Below are positions 20,653-30,883 of a stretch of DNA of 64,000 nucleotides, in pieces. The translations under genes were made by a program, and so were the position numbers. Source of the stretch: Beroe forskalii (taxonomy: Eukaryota > Ctenophora > Nuda > Beroida > Beroidae); the NCBI GenBank assembly GCA_011033025.1, contig WFMF01000311.1, positions 146,536 through 210,535 on the forward strand, in the 5' to 3' direction. Within the stretch, counting starts at the first letter, position 1, and every line of letters begins with the position of its first letter. Under the pieces are notes generated by a model. That model saw nothing but the letters and a program-made list of their open reading frames with translations. It did not search any database and had not been told where the DNA came from.

Positions 20653-21497
20653 AGTCTTGAACTATTCCGACACGACCGGCTGGCCGGCCGGCTAGCCGGC
20701 CGGCTAGTCAATCAGCCGGTCGGCTAGCCGCCCGGCTTGCCAGTTAGCCGGCGGCTAGCCAACCGGCCAGCCGGCCGGCTAGCCGGTTAGCCGGCCGGCT
20801 AGTCAATCAGCCGGTCGGCTAGCCGCCCGGCTAGCCGCCCGGCTAGCCTCCCGGCTTGCCAGTTAGCCGGCCGGCTAGCCGGTCGGCTAGCCGATGAGCC
20901 AACCTGATCAGTCCGTGTCACATGAGATACGTAAGTGACCGATGTTACTATTCTGTAGGAAGTATTTTCATCCTGCAATCAGTCATATTCACGTAACACA
21001 CGTAAGTGAATGCGATCCCAAGTAGGAGAGCGATGTTCTCATCTTGACAAGGCATTACATGACGCGAGATACGTAGGTATACCGCGAGAACACGTTAACC
21101 CACTGAAGTACCGACTGAGAGGCAGTCCTGAAAATTTGGATACGCTGATTTCGAATATTTTGCTCTTAATACTGTCAGATGCCCGAGAAGGAAGGCAAAC
21201 GAAGGTTTGGAGAAGGAAGGCAAAGGGGTGTTGGACTGTTGGAGTAGGGGTTAGCCGGCCGGCTAACCGGCTGGCCGGTCGGCTAGCCGGTTGGCTCACC
21301 GGCTAGCCGACCGGCTAACCGACCGGCTAGCCGCCCGGCTAAATGGCAATTCGGGCGGCTAGCCGACCGGCTGATTGACTAGCCGGCCGGCTAGCCGGTT
21401 GGCTCACCGGCTGGCCGGCCGGCTAGCCGACCGGCCAGCCGGCCGGCTAACTGGCTAGCCGGCCGGCCAGCCGGTCGTGTCGGAATAGTTCAAGACT
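20653..21497. mobile_element. Foldback DNA element with GCCGGCCGGCTA-repeat arms
   Basis: About 845 bp, bounded by perfect inverted ends AGTCTTGAACTATTCCGACA / its complement. Each arm continues into tandem CCGGCCGGCTAGC units (20680-20895 and 21250-21480). The middle (20900-21245) has no RT or transposase. It lies in the intron after exon 12 of the TECPR1-like gene, starting 8 nt from the splice donor. Open frames over the repeat arms are not genes. Confidence 0.8.
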
Positions 21498-21505
21498 GCC
21501 CTGAC

Positions 21506-21645
21506 CTGAACTTGAAGGTAATTTCTCTCCACTGACTACACAGCATTCCCCCTTCCCATCCCCCTCTTCAGATTCCTCATCCTCCTCCTCCTCTTCGCTG
21601 TCTTTAAACATATCGTCCGGCTCACAGAAGTTGCAATCTGATGGT
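21506..21645 (-). CDS. TECPR1: TECPR1-like exon 12 (acidic linker)
   Basis: 140 nt, phase 2 in, phase 1 out (acceptor GTATTCCAG, donor TCAG/GTCAGG). Encodes PSDCNFCEPDDMF, an acidic run (EEEEEDEESEEGDGKG) and a Ser-rich end. Acidic linkers before a PH domain are plausible here. A foldback element begins 8 nt into the following intron. Confidence 0.6.
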
Positions 21646-22039
21646 CTGGAATACCTCAAGTTAGATGCGTCAAAAATATAACATCGCAAATTTACTAATT
21701 AAGTTGCAACTTGCTCCTTCTTAAGTTCTTAAAAGGAGAAATACCATTTATCGTAGAATAGTTGGAACTTAGAAGATGGGAAACTGAAAAAAAACCTTAA
21801 GAATCATCACATTCTCAATGAAATCTTTTGCACAAATGCGGAGGAATGGGGCTTCGACCGCCCAAGCTGGTTGATTGATTTATGAAATTGCCGGTTTCAA
21901 TGTCAGAGCAACGTTTTGTCTCGCTTCACAACTGTCCCGTTTGGAAAAATGCCAGAGCAACGGCACAAAACCGAACAAATTTTTCCTGAATACTTGTTTT
22001 AAAGCTAAACAACTATATGAGCAGCAGACAAACGGTAAC

Positions 22040-22286
22040 ATCATCCCCCCCCCCAAATAAAGCTATTGTCTGACCCTCAATAAAGCTATTTTTTGACCCC
22101 CTCCAAATAAAGCTATTGTCTGACCCCCCAATAAAGCTATTGTCTGAGCCCCCCCAAATAAAGCTACTGTCTGACCCCCCCAATAAAGCTATTGTCTGAC
22201 CCCCCCCCCCAAATAAAGCTACTGTCTGACCCCCCCCCCAAATAAAGCTATTGTCTGACCCCCCCCAATAAAACTATTGTCTGACC
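22040..22286. repeat. ~26-bp minisatellite built from the exon 11 donor region
   Basis: About nine units of CAATAAAGCTATTGTCTGAC with C-runs of 2-10 bases between them. In complement each unit carries GTCAGACAATAG, the same bases as the splice donor of exon 11 (GTCAGA), to which the array is directly joined. Confidence 0.9.
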
Positions 22287-22469
22287 CGGGATAGAGGGAA
22301 GCATCGACAGGGAGGGTGTACTGAGTCTTCATTGAGAGCAGGGAGAGGTTGCTCTCACTCGGCGGGATGCCCCCACTCACATAGTCCCTGGGCAGGATAG
22401 GGGGAGGTGGAAACCTCTCCTCTTCTCCTGCTACCTCTGCCTTATCATTGCTGTGCTTCAAGCTAGGGT
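22286..22469 (-). CDS. TECPR1: TECPR1-like exon 11 (proline-rich linker)
   Basis: 184 nt, phase 1 in, phase 2 out (acceptor TTTCCTCAG, donor CCGG/GTCAGA). Encodes a disordered-looking stretch (EEERFPPPPILPRDYVSGG ... YTLPVDASLYPG). No domain is recognised; membership rests on phase, order and position between propeller and the expected PH domain. The donor sequence is repeated as a minisatellite immediately downstream. Confidence 0.65.
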
Positions 22470-22741
22470 CTGAGGAAATTGCAGATAAAATGGTTGCAGA
22501 TGAAAAGTAATCAACAACATATCTGTTACGACGAAACATGTGCTGAGAAAACAGTTGAAGAAACCCTCAGATTACTGTTTTCTTTTACTTCTTTCAGTTC
22601 ATTTCTGAAAGCTGAAATCTAAAGTTTGGCCGATTGGGCTGAAACTTGCAAGACCTAAATGAGACATTAGTGACGTCAGAATTCCGAAACAACCCTCTTT
22701 TCGTCTTTTGTGTGGGCTGAAAAGTACATTTATGACCAAAC

Positions 22742-22832
22742 CTTCGATATCCTGCCATGACTGTCCGTTGATTTGAGTTGGTGTTATGTCCGTTCTGTTT
22801 ATTATTTTGTTGTCCTTATCTAGGCCCCACAC
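22742..22832 (-). CDS. TECPR1: TECPR1-like exon 10
   Basis: 91 nt, phase 0 in, phase 1 out (acceptor CTTTCAG, donor GAAG/GTTTGG). Encodes VWGLDKDNKIINRTDITP ... GQSWQDIE, the end of one tectonin repeat and start of the next. Confidence 0.85.
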
Positions 22833-23913
22833 CTGAAAGAGTCAATCAATGTTGGAATGAAATCCGCATTGAATTGTTAGTGATGCCACCAAGACCGTTA
22901 GACGGTTGGTAGTTCTCCTTTATTCTGCTTTCCTGCGGTAAAATCCAGCCCAGCGGGTTAGGGTCACTCGACCTGGCGAAGATATCGATTTCTTGAGACC
23001 CCCTAATCTCTGCAAAACGTCCATATTTTTCACCTCACGACACTTGATTTCCCAGTCCTAACTATAACCCTAACCTAACCCAACGCCTAAACCTTTTTCC
23101 CCAACCCAGACCCTAACCTTTGCCTTGAGTTGAAAAGAATCATGAGGTGAAAAGAATCGTGAGGTGAAAAGAATCGTGGGGTGAAAAATATCGTGATAGT
23201 GGTCCGTCCGATCCGCCAAGTCCCACGCGCGGCGTGCGCGCGCGTTCCATGCTTATTTGCGCGCTACAGTCCTCAAATGTATGATCGCGCATTCCAGATT
23301 TCGCCTGGAGGAAGTTGAATCCAGTAGATGTTCGAGCTCAAAATTGTCACAAAGATTACCGGTCAGCGCGTACGTAGCTCAACACAAGCAACCCGATACG
23401 TAACGCTGTTTCCAAGAAAATACAAAACTGAGATATTAAGTTTCACTTGCATTTTACCAACCAAGGGCAGAAGTGTCATGTATTTATGTTGTGGTAATTC
23501 GCAGTGATATGACGTCATACATTCATATCATAATGTCAATACTTGACATAGTAAAAGCCACAGATCGAAGAGTGGGAGGAGACAGAGAGAGAAGGAAAGA
23601 GCCCTCCAGGCTCCAGCGGTACAGACATGGTGATACTTTAATTAACGGAATCAGACGGAATTCATATAAAGTTCTTGTAAAAATTGTGACAAAAATCTAA
23701 ATAAACCTCAACCGGCTTCATGTAAAAATTGTGACGATTTTGTGACAATAATGCCCGAACACCTTCTCGTTGAATCAGCTGTAGATGCTTAGATGTTCGA
23801 GCTCAAAATTGTCACAAAAATGTGGTTGATGCCAATTTAGCTTTGCAATGAGTTAATTGACCTTTTTGATGAACTCTCGTACTACTTTGGTGATTATTGC
23901 AAAATGCAAGTAC
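22833..23913. other. Intron 9 of the TECPR1-like gene: telomere-like and short tandem repeats
   Basis: 23055-23120 has degenerate CCCTAA-type repeats (CTATAACCCTAACCTAACCC), followed by three to four 17-bp units GAGGTGAAAAGAATCGT (23125-23190). The block is edged by ATTTTTCACCTCACGA and its near-inverse, so it may be a small foldback element. A CpG-rich patch lies at 23225-23300. The string AGATGTTCGAGCTCAAAATT occurs at 23326 and again at 23790 as a direct repeat about 465 bp apart. Confidence 0.6.
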
Positions 23914-24069
23914 CTGGTTTTCGGGTCCGCAGGACAGGGATTTGAAGAATATCACCTCTCCTGGATTGAGGATCATGTGTATCCACTTGGAGGTGGAGTG
24001 GGTGTCGTGCCTATCTGTCAGTAGGAGTGTGTTGTGCACATGTACCTCACTCCCCTTGTGGAAAAATAC
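23914..24069 (-). CDS. TECPR1: TECPR1-like exon 9
   Basis: 156 nt, phase 0 at both ends (acceptor CTTCCCAG, donor CCAG/GTACTT). Encodes VFFHKGSEV ... SKWIHMILNPGEVIFFKSLS-CGPENQ. Joined to exon 8 it completes the strand GRVFF and begins the next repeat, whose VWGLD core is in exon 10. The join spans the 9-kb intron 8. Confidence 0.78.
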
Positions 24070-24251
24070 CTGGGAAGGTTTGTGTTGGGGTGATGACAAT
24101 TTTTGGATCATGACCTGATTAACTGACAGTATCATCGTGCTCAGTATCATCGTGTATTTAATCTACAAAGCTCAGTACAGAAGTGTAGCGGTGTAACCCT
24201 TTCATATCTCTGTGTTATAAATGGTAAATTCAGTTTACACAAGCACTCATT

Positions 24252-24745
24252 CATAGTAGTCAGGGATGAATTGGTCCAATATCTAAATCCGTTGGCTTTG
24301 AATGTTAAAAGCGATTTAGCAACTGGATATGTTATTTAAGACACTAAGGAAGCTAACTTGACTTGTCGACAATTTTGTATCAGCCGACCACACCCTTTTT
24401 TGACCGCGCCCATTTTGCACGTAGGAAAATATCCATAACTTCGGTTTCTTTTGGAGTTGAGAACAAATGTTCCACCTTAAAATGACCGCAATGGCCTCAT
24501 TATGCCAGGCGGATGATGGTTCCAAAGCCCTAGAACCTTCCGTTTTCGAGTTACAGCCCAAAAACTGATTTTACGTCACTCGCGAGGAAGCGCCTTGTGA
24601 AAAATGTAACTTTCGTTCCTTTTGGAGTTGAGAGCAAACCAACCACCTTAAAATGATCGCAATCAACACATTATGTCATTATAGGGGGTAGGTAACAGTA
24701 CTGAAGCCCTGGGATTTTCTGTTTTGGAGTAATAACTCAATAGAA
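24252..24745 (-). repeat. Inverted repeat bounding the intron 8 satellite block (left copy)
   Basis: Matches 32465-32875 in inverse orientation over about 400 bp, including CTTCCTCGCGAGTGACGTAA and CCATCATCCGCCTGGCATAA read from the right copy. This copy has an extra block of about 80 bp (24375-24455). The two copies enclose 7.7 kb of satellites and two ORFs. Confidence 0.85.
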
Positions 24746-24779
24746 AAAGAATTTTATTAGCTTCAAGGCATAATACACA

Positions 24780-26975
24780 TCTTTCAACTCGAAGCATACC
24801 CATATCAGCTCTTAGCATACCCCTCTCATTCTCGCAGCATACCACTATCAACCCATAACAAACCCCAATCAACCCACCACACACCCCATCAACCCATAAC
24901 ACACCCCTATCAACTCATAACACACCGCTATCAACTCATAACACACCCCTATCAACTCACAACATTCCCCTCTCAACTCATAAAACACCCCTATCAACTC
25001 ACAACATACCCCTATCAACTCATAACACACCCCTATCAACCCATTACACACCGCTTCCAACTCAAAACATACCCCAATCAACTCATAACACACCCCCACC
25101 AAGCCATCGACTCTTAGCTATTACTACTAAACGGGGGATGGATCCACAAGAGATCCAAACAGAGTCTCCAGCACGGAACCTCCCCCTAGGAGGTCCCTGT
25201 TGCCAGGGCTACTGTGGATGGCAACAAGTCCTTACCCCCGTATGGATTGATTGGGGTATGTTATGGGTTAAGAGGGGCATGTTACGAGTTGATAGGGGTG
25301 TGCTAGGAGTTGATAGGTGTATGTTATGAGTCATAACATACACCTATCAACACATAGCACACCCATATCAACTCGTAACATACACCTCTTAACTCATAAC
25401 ATACCCCAAATCAATCGAAAACATACCCCTATCCACTCTTAGCATACCTGTCTCAGCTCATAACATACCCCATCACCCCAATCAACTCATAACATACCCT
25501 AATCAACTCGTAAGAAACCCCTGTCGACTCATGACACACCTCTATATCAACTCATAAAACTATAACATATCATAATCAACTCATAACATACCCCTATCAA
25601 CTCGTAGCATATCCCTCTCAACTTGTAGCAACTAGCATACACTCTCAACTCAGAACATACCTCTTTCGACGGTTAACATACCCCAATAAACACACAACAC
25701 ATCCCTGTCAACTCATAACATACCCCAATCCACTCATTACCCAGCCCTATCACTCTATCAGTAATACTGTTAGGGTTGAGTTATGAGTTGAGAGGGGTAT
25801 GCTATGAGTTGATTGGAGTATTTCATGTGATGATATAAGGGGTATGCTACGAGTTGAGAGGGGTGTGTTATGAGTTGATAGGGGTGTGTTACGAGTTGAG
25901 AGGGGTGTGTTACGAGTTGAGAGGGGTGTGTTACGAGTTGAGAGGGGTGTGTTATGAGTTGAGAGGGGTGTGTTACGAGTTGAGAGGGGTGTGTTACGAG
26001 TTGAGAGGGGTGTGTTATAAGTTGAGAAGGGTGACTCATGAGTGGAGAGGGGTTGGTTATGAGTAGATTGGGATAAGGTATAAGTTGATAGGGGACAGGG
26101 GACAGGGGTATGTTACAAGTCGAAAGGGGTGTGGTATGAGATTATTGGGGCATGGTTTGCGTTTAGAGGGGTATGCTACGAGTTGATTGGGGTGTGCAAT
26201 GACTTGATAGGGGTGTGTTATGACGTGATTAGGGTGTTTTATGATTAAATAGGGGCATGTTAAGAGTTGACAACGGTACGCTATTACTTGATAGTGGTAT
26301 GCTATGAGTTGAAAGGGGTGTGTAATGAGTTGATTGGGGTTTGTTATGAGTTGATAGGGGTATGTTATGAAATGATAGAGGTGTGTTTTGAGTTGATAGG
26401 GGTGTTTAAGAGTTGAGAGGGGAATGTCATGAGTTGATAGGGGTATGCCATGAGATGACAGGGGCGTGTTATGAGTTAATAGGGGTAATGGTATGTTATG
26501 AGTTGATAGGGATATGCTAAGAGTTGATAGGGGTATGCTATGATTTCATTGGGGCGTGTTATGAGTTGACTTGATTAGGGTATGTAATGCGTTGATTGGG
26601 GTATGTTATTGTTATGAGTTGATAGCGGCGTTGGGTGTGTAATGAGTTGATAGGGGTGTTTTATGAGTTGAGAGGGGAATGTTGTGAGTTGATAGGGGTG
26701 TGTTATGAGTTGATAGGGGTGTGTTATGAGTTGATAGGGGTGTTTTAGGAGTTGATTGGGGTATGCTTTGAGTTGAGAGGGGTGCGTTATGAGTTGATAG
26801 GGGTGTGTTGTGAGTTGATAGGGGTGTGTTATGAGTTGATAGGGGTGTGTAATGAGTTGATAGGGTGTGTACTGTGTGGTGAGTTGATTGGGGTTTGTTA
26901 TGAGTTGATAGTGGTATGCAACGAGAATGAGAGGGGTATGCTAAGAGCTGATATGGGTATATATTATGCCTTGTA
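24780..26975. repeat. 21-bp satellite GTTGATAGGGGTGTGTTATGA with strand switches
   Basis: Over 90 units. Orientation is minus at 24780-25110, plus at 25240-25330, minus at 25331-25770 and plus at 25771-26975. A near-perfect long palindrome is centred at 25330. Because the unit is 21 bp it yields seven-residue repeat frames (for example GVCYELI), which are not genes. Locally the units vary between GAGAGG and GATAGG. Confidence 0.95.
25123..25190 (+). repeat. Dispersed ~65-bp repeat, copy 1
   Basis: TACTACTAAACGGGGGATGG and the bases after it recur nearly identically at 31833-31900, inside the same intron. No function recognised. Here it interrupts the 21-bp satellite. Confidence 0.8.
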
Positions 26976-26989
26976 GCTAATAAAAAAGC

Positions 26990-27440
26990 CCCCTGCCAGA
27001 TTAGAACAACGCCACACTAGGTATTGAATTCGCCACACTATATAAATAATCGCATTGTTAAGATTATATTCGCCACAGGCCACACCCTATGCGTTAATTT
27101 TCTAAGAATGCGTGTAAAGTGATGGGTAATATTCGCCACACTAGCATTATATTCGCCAAAGTGGTCGCGAGTTTATGAATACACGCAATGCTAAGGAAAT
27201 ATTCGCCTGTTATATAAACAATATTCGTAGACTATTTTTCGCTGTGCTATGAAAATATTCGCCTACTAGGTAACACATTTATTATTACAGAATATTTCGC
27301 CGTGTTAGGAAAGTATTCGCCTATTGGGTAACACATTCATTCTTAGAGAATATTTCGCCGTGTTTGGAAAATATTCGCCAGTTGGATATCAAATTTCTTC
27401 TTGGAAAACATTTCGCCGTCTTAATAAAATATTCGCCGTA
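26990..27440. repeat. ATATTCGCC repeat region
   Basis: About 15 copies of (A)TATTCGCC or TTTCGCCGTGTT. In 27210-27440 they form roughly 62-bp tandem units (AATATTTCGCCGTGTT ... AAATATTCGCCTATTGGGTA); upstream they are more scattered. Confidence 0.85.
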
Positions 27441-27679
27441 TGTTATGATAACATGTACACTAAATTACACACATCAACCCCACCCTGACCTTGATTCACA
27501 TCTGTACAAAATGTGTTCTTACTTGACTCCTGAAATTTTTCTATTTCATATTACGGTATGAGCAGATGATGTATTGATGTACACAAAGTTGCACTTAGCA
27601 ATACAGACCAACTGTGTGTAATGTAAATTCAAGCATTTATACTTTTCAGATTAAACACATCATAATGTCATATTGGGTC

Positions 27680-29045
27680 GTTATAGCCCAACGGAGAACC
27701 CGTTTTCATATCATCATGGGGGCATAACATAGCGAGGTTTAGAACATAGGAACCAGATTGACTACGAGGGGAGAGTGACTTAGAAGCAGTATTGGGATTG
27801 GGAGAGCTCGGCTTAGTTTGGCGTGAAAGAGCCCAACTTAGTATTGGGGATCCTAACTTAGTCTGGGGAGCCCGAATTTATATGACCAATGGAGGAGCCC
27901 GACTTAGTATCATATGGATCCCGACCTACCATCATGGGCAGTCCGAGTCAGTATGTGGAGCCAGACTTGCCGACAGAATTAAAGTGACATAGTGACTTAA
28001 TATAAGGAGCCCGCCTCATCTATTATGGGGAGCCCAACCCAGTATCATGGGGAACCGCAACTTACTTACTTAGTACTTTATTATGCACTACATTTGTTAA
28101 CCCAAACTAGTATAGGGTAGCCCAGGTTAGTATTCAGTGAATTAGTATGGGGAAGCCGACTCATTGTGGGAGCTATAACGAGCTGTGTCGTTATTGCTCC
28201 CACAATGACTGAAATCATAACGATTTCAGTCATTGTGGGAAAATCTCCCATATCCTGGTCAAAAAAACCCATATCCTGGTCTATAACATAATTATATAGG
28301 TCATTATCTGTGTTCTATCTAATGACGTTCAAATGAATTTAACAGCACATAAGCCAAGTGATAAAAGTTTTATCTGATCTTAACTGGCCTTTAATTCAAT
28401 CGGCCCCACTCTTACCGGCCATTTTTTTAACCGGCCTTTTGGACAAAAATTTCAGAGTTGTTTTTGTCCTTAAGCCGGTTAAATAACGGCCAATAAGGTA
28501 TATATACAACCACGAAATTTGGTGAAATTGCCAGTGTTATAAATCAATTTCATCGTTCATTTTTCGCCAAAATCACGTCTGGAGAAGGCCGACTTGTCGC
28601 CACGCTGAGCGTGACAGATCAGCAGTGTTCTGCCACTGGGCAATAATTACATAATTGTAATATCCCAATTCTGCAGAAAGGGGAGCCCGGATTAGTATTA
28701 AAGTATTAAGTGGAAGCGCAACTTAGCATGGGGGAGCCTTAACATTCATTAACTTAATCAAATACTCAAATAATCAAATAATCAATTAATGCTAAGTTGG
28801 ACTCCCACTTACTAAGTCGGGCTCCCCGGTCCCCCAAACAGAGTTGGATCGCACTAACAAAGTTAGGCTCCCCAGACTAATTCAGCCTCCTATACTAATT
28901 CAGGCTCCTCATACTATTACTAAGTTGGGCTCCCTCATACTAAGTCGGGCACCCCGGTACTATGTTCGGCTCCCACATACTAAGTCGGGTGTCCCCATGG
29001 CCCATATAATTATTCAGCCAGGCTCAATAACGACCCATACAATTT
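27680..29045. repeat. GGGGAGCCCGACTTAGTAT degenerate satellite with inverted arms
   Basis: Plus-oriented units at 27790-28165 (GGAGCCCGACTTAGTATCAT) and minus-oriented units at 28690-28995 (ACTAAGTCGGGCTCCCC). The outer edges also match in inverse (TTGGGTCGTTATAGCC at 27675, GGCTCAATAACGACCCA at 29020). The core holds a three-arm hairpin (28161-28239) and a CCGGCC-rich dispersed repeat (28285-28510). Confidence 0.85.
28285..28510 (+). repeat. Dispersed repeat with CCGGCC...TTGGACAAAAA motif, copy 1
   Basis: Related to 51710-52060: both have ACTGGCC or ATTGGCC, CGGCCCCACT, AACCGGCC and TTGGACAAAAA in the same order, plus a shared upstream TAGGTCAT-TCTGTG stretch. Confidence 0.65.
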
Positions 29046-29216
29046 GAAGCTTTAGACAATAAAACACAATCATAATATATTGAAATTTTAAAACTTTAAA
29101 ATATATTCGAATTTCATGAAGACTGACAGGAAGACAAAGAATCATTCATCTCAAATCCTGGACATATCCCAGGATAGGCGTCATCATCATCGTCATTCTT
29201 CATCACAGTCCGCTTA

Positions 29217-29369
29217 TCACTCCTTGACATCTACAGCTCTTTTATACCAGTAAGGCGGTCTCATGAACACCAGCAGAAGGGTGGTTAGGAGAAGGGAGAA
29301 CTTAAGGACCTGGAACAAACTCCGGGCTACCATGGATCTCTTCTTAGATTGGTCTGCAGTAGCTGACAT
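29217..29369 (-). CDS. Small single-pass membrane protein ORF, 50 residues
   Basis: ATG at 29367-29369 in a good context (GTCACCATG), stop at 29217-29219. The product has a basic N-terminal segment (DQSKKRS), a hydrophobic segment from about residue 20 to 35 (KFSLLLTTLLLVFM) and a short polar tail (RPPYWYKRAVDVKE). This predicts a small membrane protein; I do not recognise the family. It lies on the same strand as the host gene inside intron 8 and is 1.16 kb from, and divergent to, the secreted-protein gene at 30529. The corresponding stretch of the inverted duplication (about 63222-63370) is recognisable but frame-broken. Confidence 0.5.
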   Translation of the reverse strand: MSATADQSKKRSMVARSLFQVLKFSLLLTTLLLVFMRPPYWYKRAVDVKE

Positions 29370-29529
29370 GGTGACTCCTATGAAGGGAAATTATAATCTC
29401 CTTTGAAATACCTGTTGAATACTTATTAAATACTTGCCGACTTGAATACTTAAATACTTGCCGACTATTTGATATTTTGATAATACCTATCGAATACTTA
29501 TAATACCCAATGCAAAATCTAGCAAACAA

Positions 29530-29640
29530 AGCAAACAAACACAGAATCTCTGGTTGCAACGCCCTCTCAAGCCCTGCCTCTAGATCACCAAACCCCCTCA
29601 ATGGCTAAATTCCCTAATAACAAACAGCCCCAAATGGCTG
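29530..29640 (-). repeat. Single-copy ancestor-like unit of the 85-bp repeat
   Basis: One unit (complement of TAGAGGCAGGGCTTGAGAGG with flanks) that occurs nearly 30 times in tandem at 60650-63110. Just beyond, at 29755-29850, are two units of a 51-bp repeat that has five units at 60290-60530. Confidence 0.9.
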
Positions 29641-29989
29641 AGCTCACGCTCGTGAAGTGAAAAGCTCCCAGTGTGTAAGCTAGCTGCGTCCCCTTTCAAT
29701 GCTGGGGCTAAGAGTTTTTCTCCTTGCTTTGTCAAACTATTCCACATAATAATCAAAATAAAACATAATAATGTGTGGGGTGAAAAATAAGTCTCCCTAA
29801 TAATCAAAATAAAACATAATAATGTGTGGGGTAAGAAATAAGTCTCCCTACTCTCACGTGTTTCCTTTGTCAGCAAATGAAAAGAAAACATCGATTCAGA
29901 TTCCACGCTTTCACCCATAAAAGCAAACAACGCCCATATTTTGAAACATTCAAAACTCCCCTCACAATGTTGGCTCCAAGACTTTAATT

Positions 29990-30528
29990 CAGTAACTTTC
30001 TTTGCTGAATATTATTATTACTTTTTAAAACCTCCACACCACATGCACACGTGTGTATAGCTTGAGCTTATTGCTAGTTATTATTATCAATTCGTTTGTC
30101 ACAGTTTGCTTAATGTTACAGTTATTCTACAGTTAGATGCCCGAATTCAAGTGCTAGTTTCCTTATCTGAATATTAAGTAAAACCGAGTGTCTTACGAGA
30201 TAAATTTACTGTATGGGGCAATACTAATAGCGATCGAAATTTTGGGGTTACGAAATTTGAGTACATTTTTTCGAATATTACGTCATGTTAACGAATGATG
30301 AAGATTTCATACCTATTGGGATTTTGTAGGCACAAAAATAGGGGAATTTTTTCGAATAATCTCAAAATTTCATGCCTTTGAAATGTGTCTCGTAAGAAAG
30401 ATAGTATTACTGCTTTACCATAACAAATAACTCGCCAGTACTTCATGTTATCAATTCAATGTGATCTAATAAATCCTTCTATCACTAACCCCATCCCGTA
30501 AGTTTAAGGAACACTGAAGAGCACCAAG
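29990..30528 (+). promoter_or_regulatory. Conserved upstream region of the secreted-protein gene
   Basis: Nearly identical to 59607-60130 (inverted) and, in two pieces, to 18631-19461. No clear TATA box is seen. The sequence just before the ATG (AACACTGAAGAGCACCAAG) is kept in all three copies and is the likely 5' UTR. Confidence 0.5.
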
Positions 30529-30681
30529 ATGTTTACTATGTGTGTGCTACTACTCGTTGGAACGATCACTTTTACTGTGACCTCGGGGCAGGACACCATC
30601 GAATGTCTCAAAGCAGCGCACAATGGACTCAACTTCGTGTGGGATGATAGCCTGGATGCGATTCCTGACTCCCGCGATCGG
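30529..30681 (+). CDS. Two-domain cysteine-containing secreted protein, exon 1
   Basis: ATG at 30529 in CAAGATG context; 51 codons. Residues 1-20 form a signal peptide (MFTMCVLLLVGTITFTVTSG). The mature part starts QDTIECLKAAHNGLNFVWDD. The exon ends GATCGG/GTGAGG, phase 0, joining to the acceptor at 30884. The gene lies antisense in intron 8 of the TECPR1-like gene. Confidence 0.8.
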
Positions 30682-30883
30682 GTGAGGAATTGGTCAGGTT
30701 ATATAACCTCACCTAACTCTAGGCTAACCCTAGCCTTAATTATATTTCCTCAGGCATGACCAAATAAGTGCAAATTCGGTCTTTTTTTAAATTTTAACGG
30801 AGAAATTCAAATAACGTTGGAAATCACTTTGGACATAGACACATCAATCCTCCTGACATATAACCCATTGGATGGTATTCCAG

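Noticed and set aside
24869-26976. Cysteine-rich GVCYELI heptad repeat proteins
   Set aside because: A 21-bp satellite read in frame; it flips strand with the repeat and has no start, splice or flanking coding signal.
26990-27440. CRISPR-like array (repeats with spacers around ATATTCGCC)
   Set aside because: Spacing is irregular, units are too short and variable, there are no cas genes, and the host is an animal.
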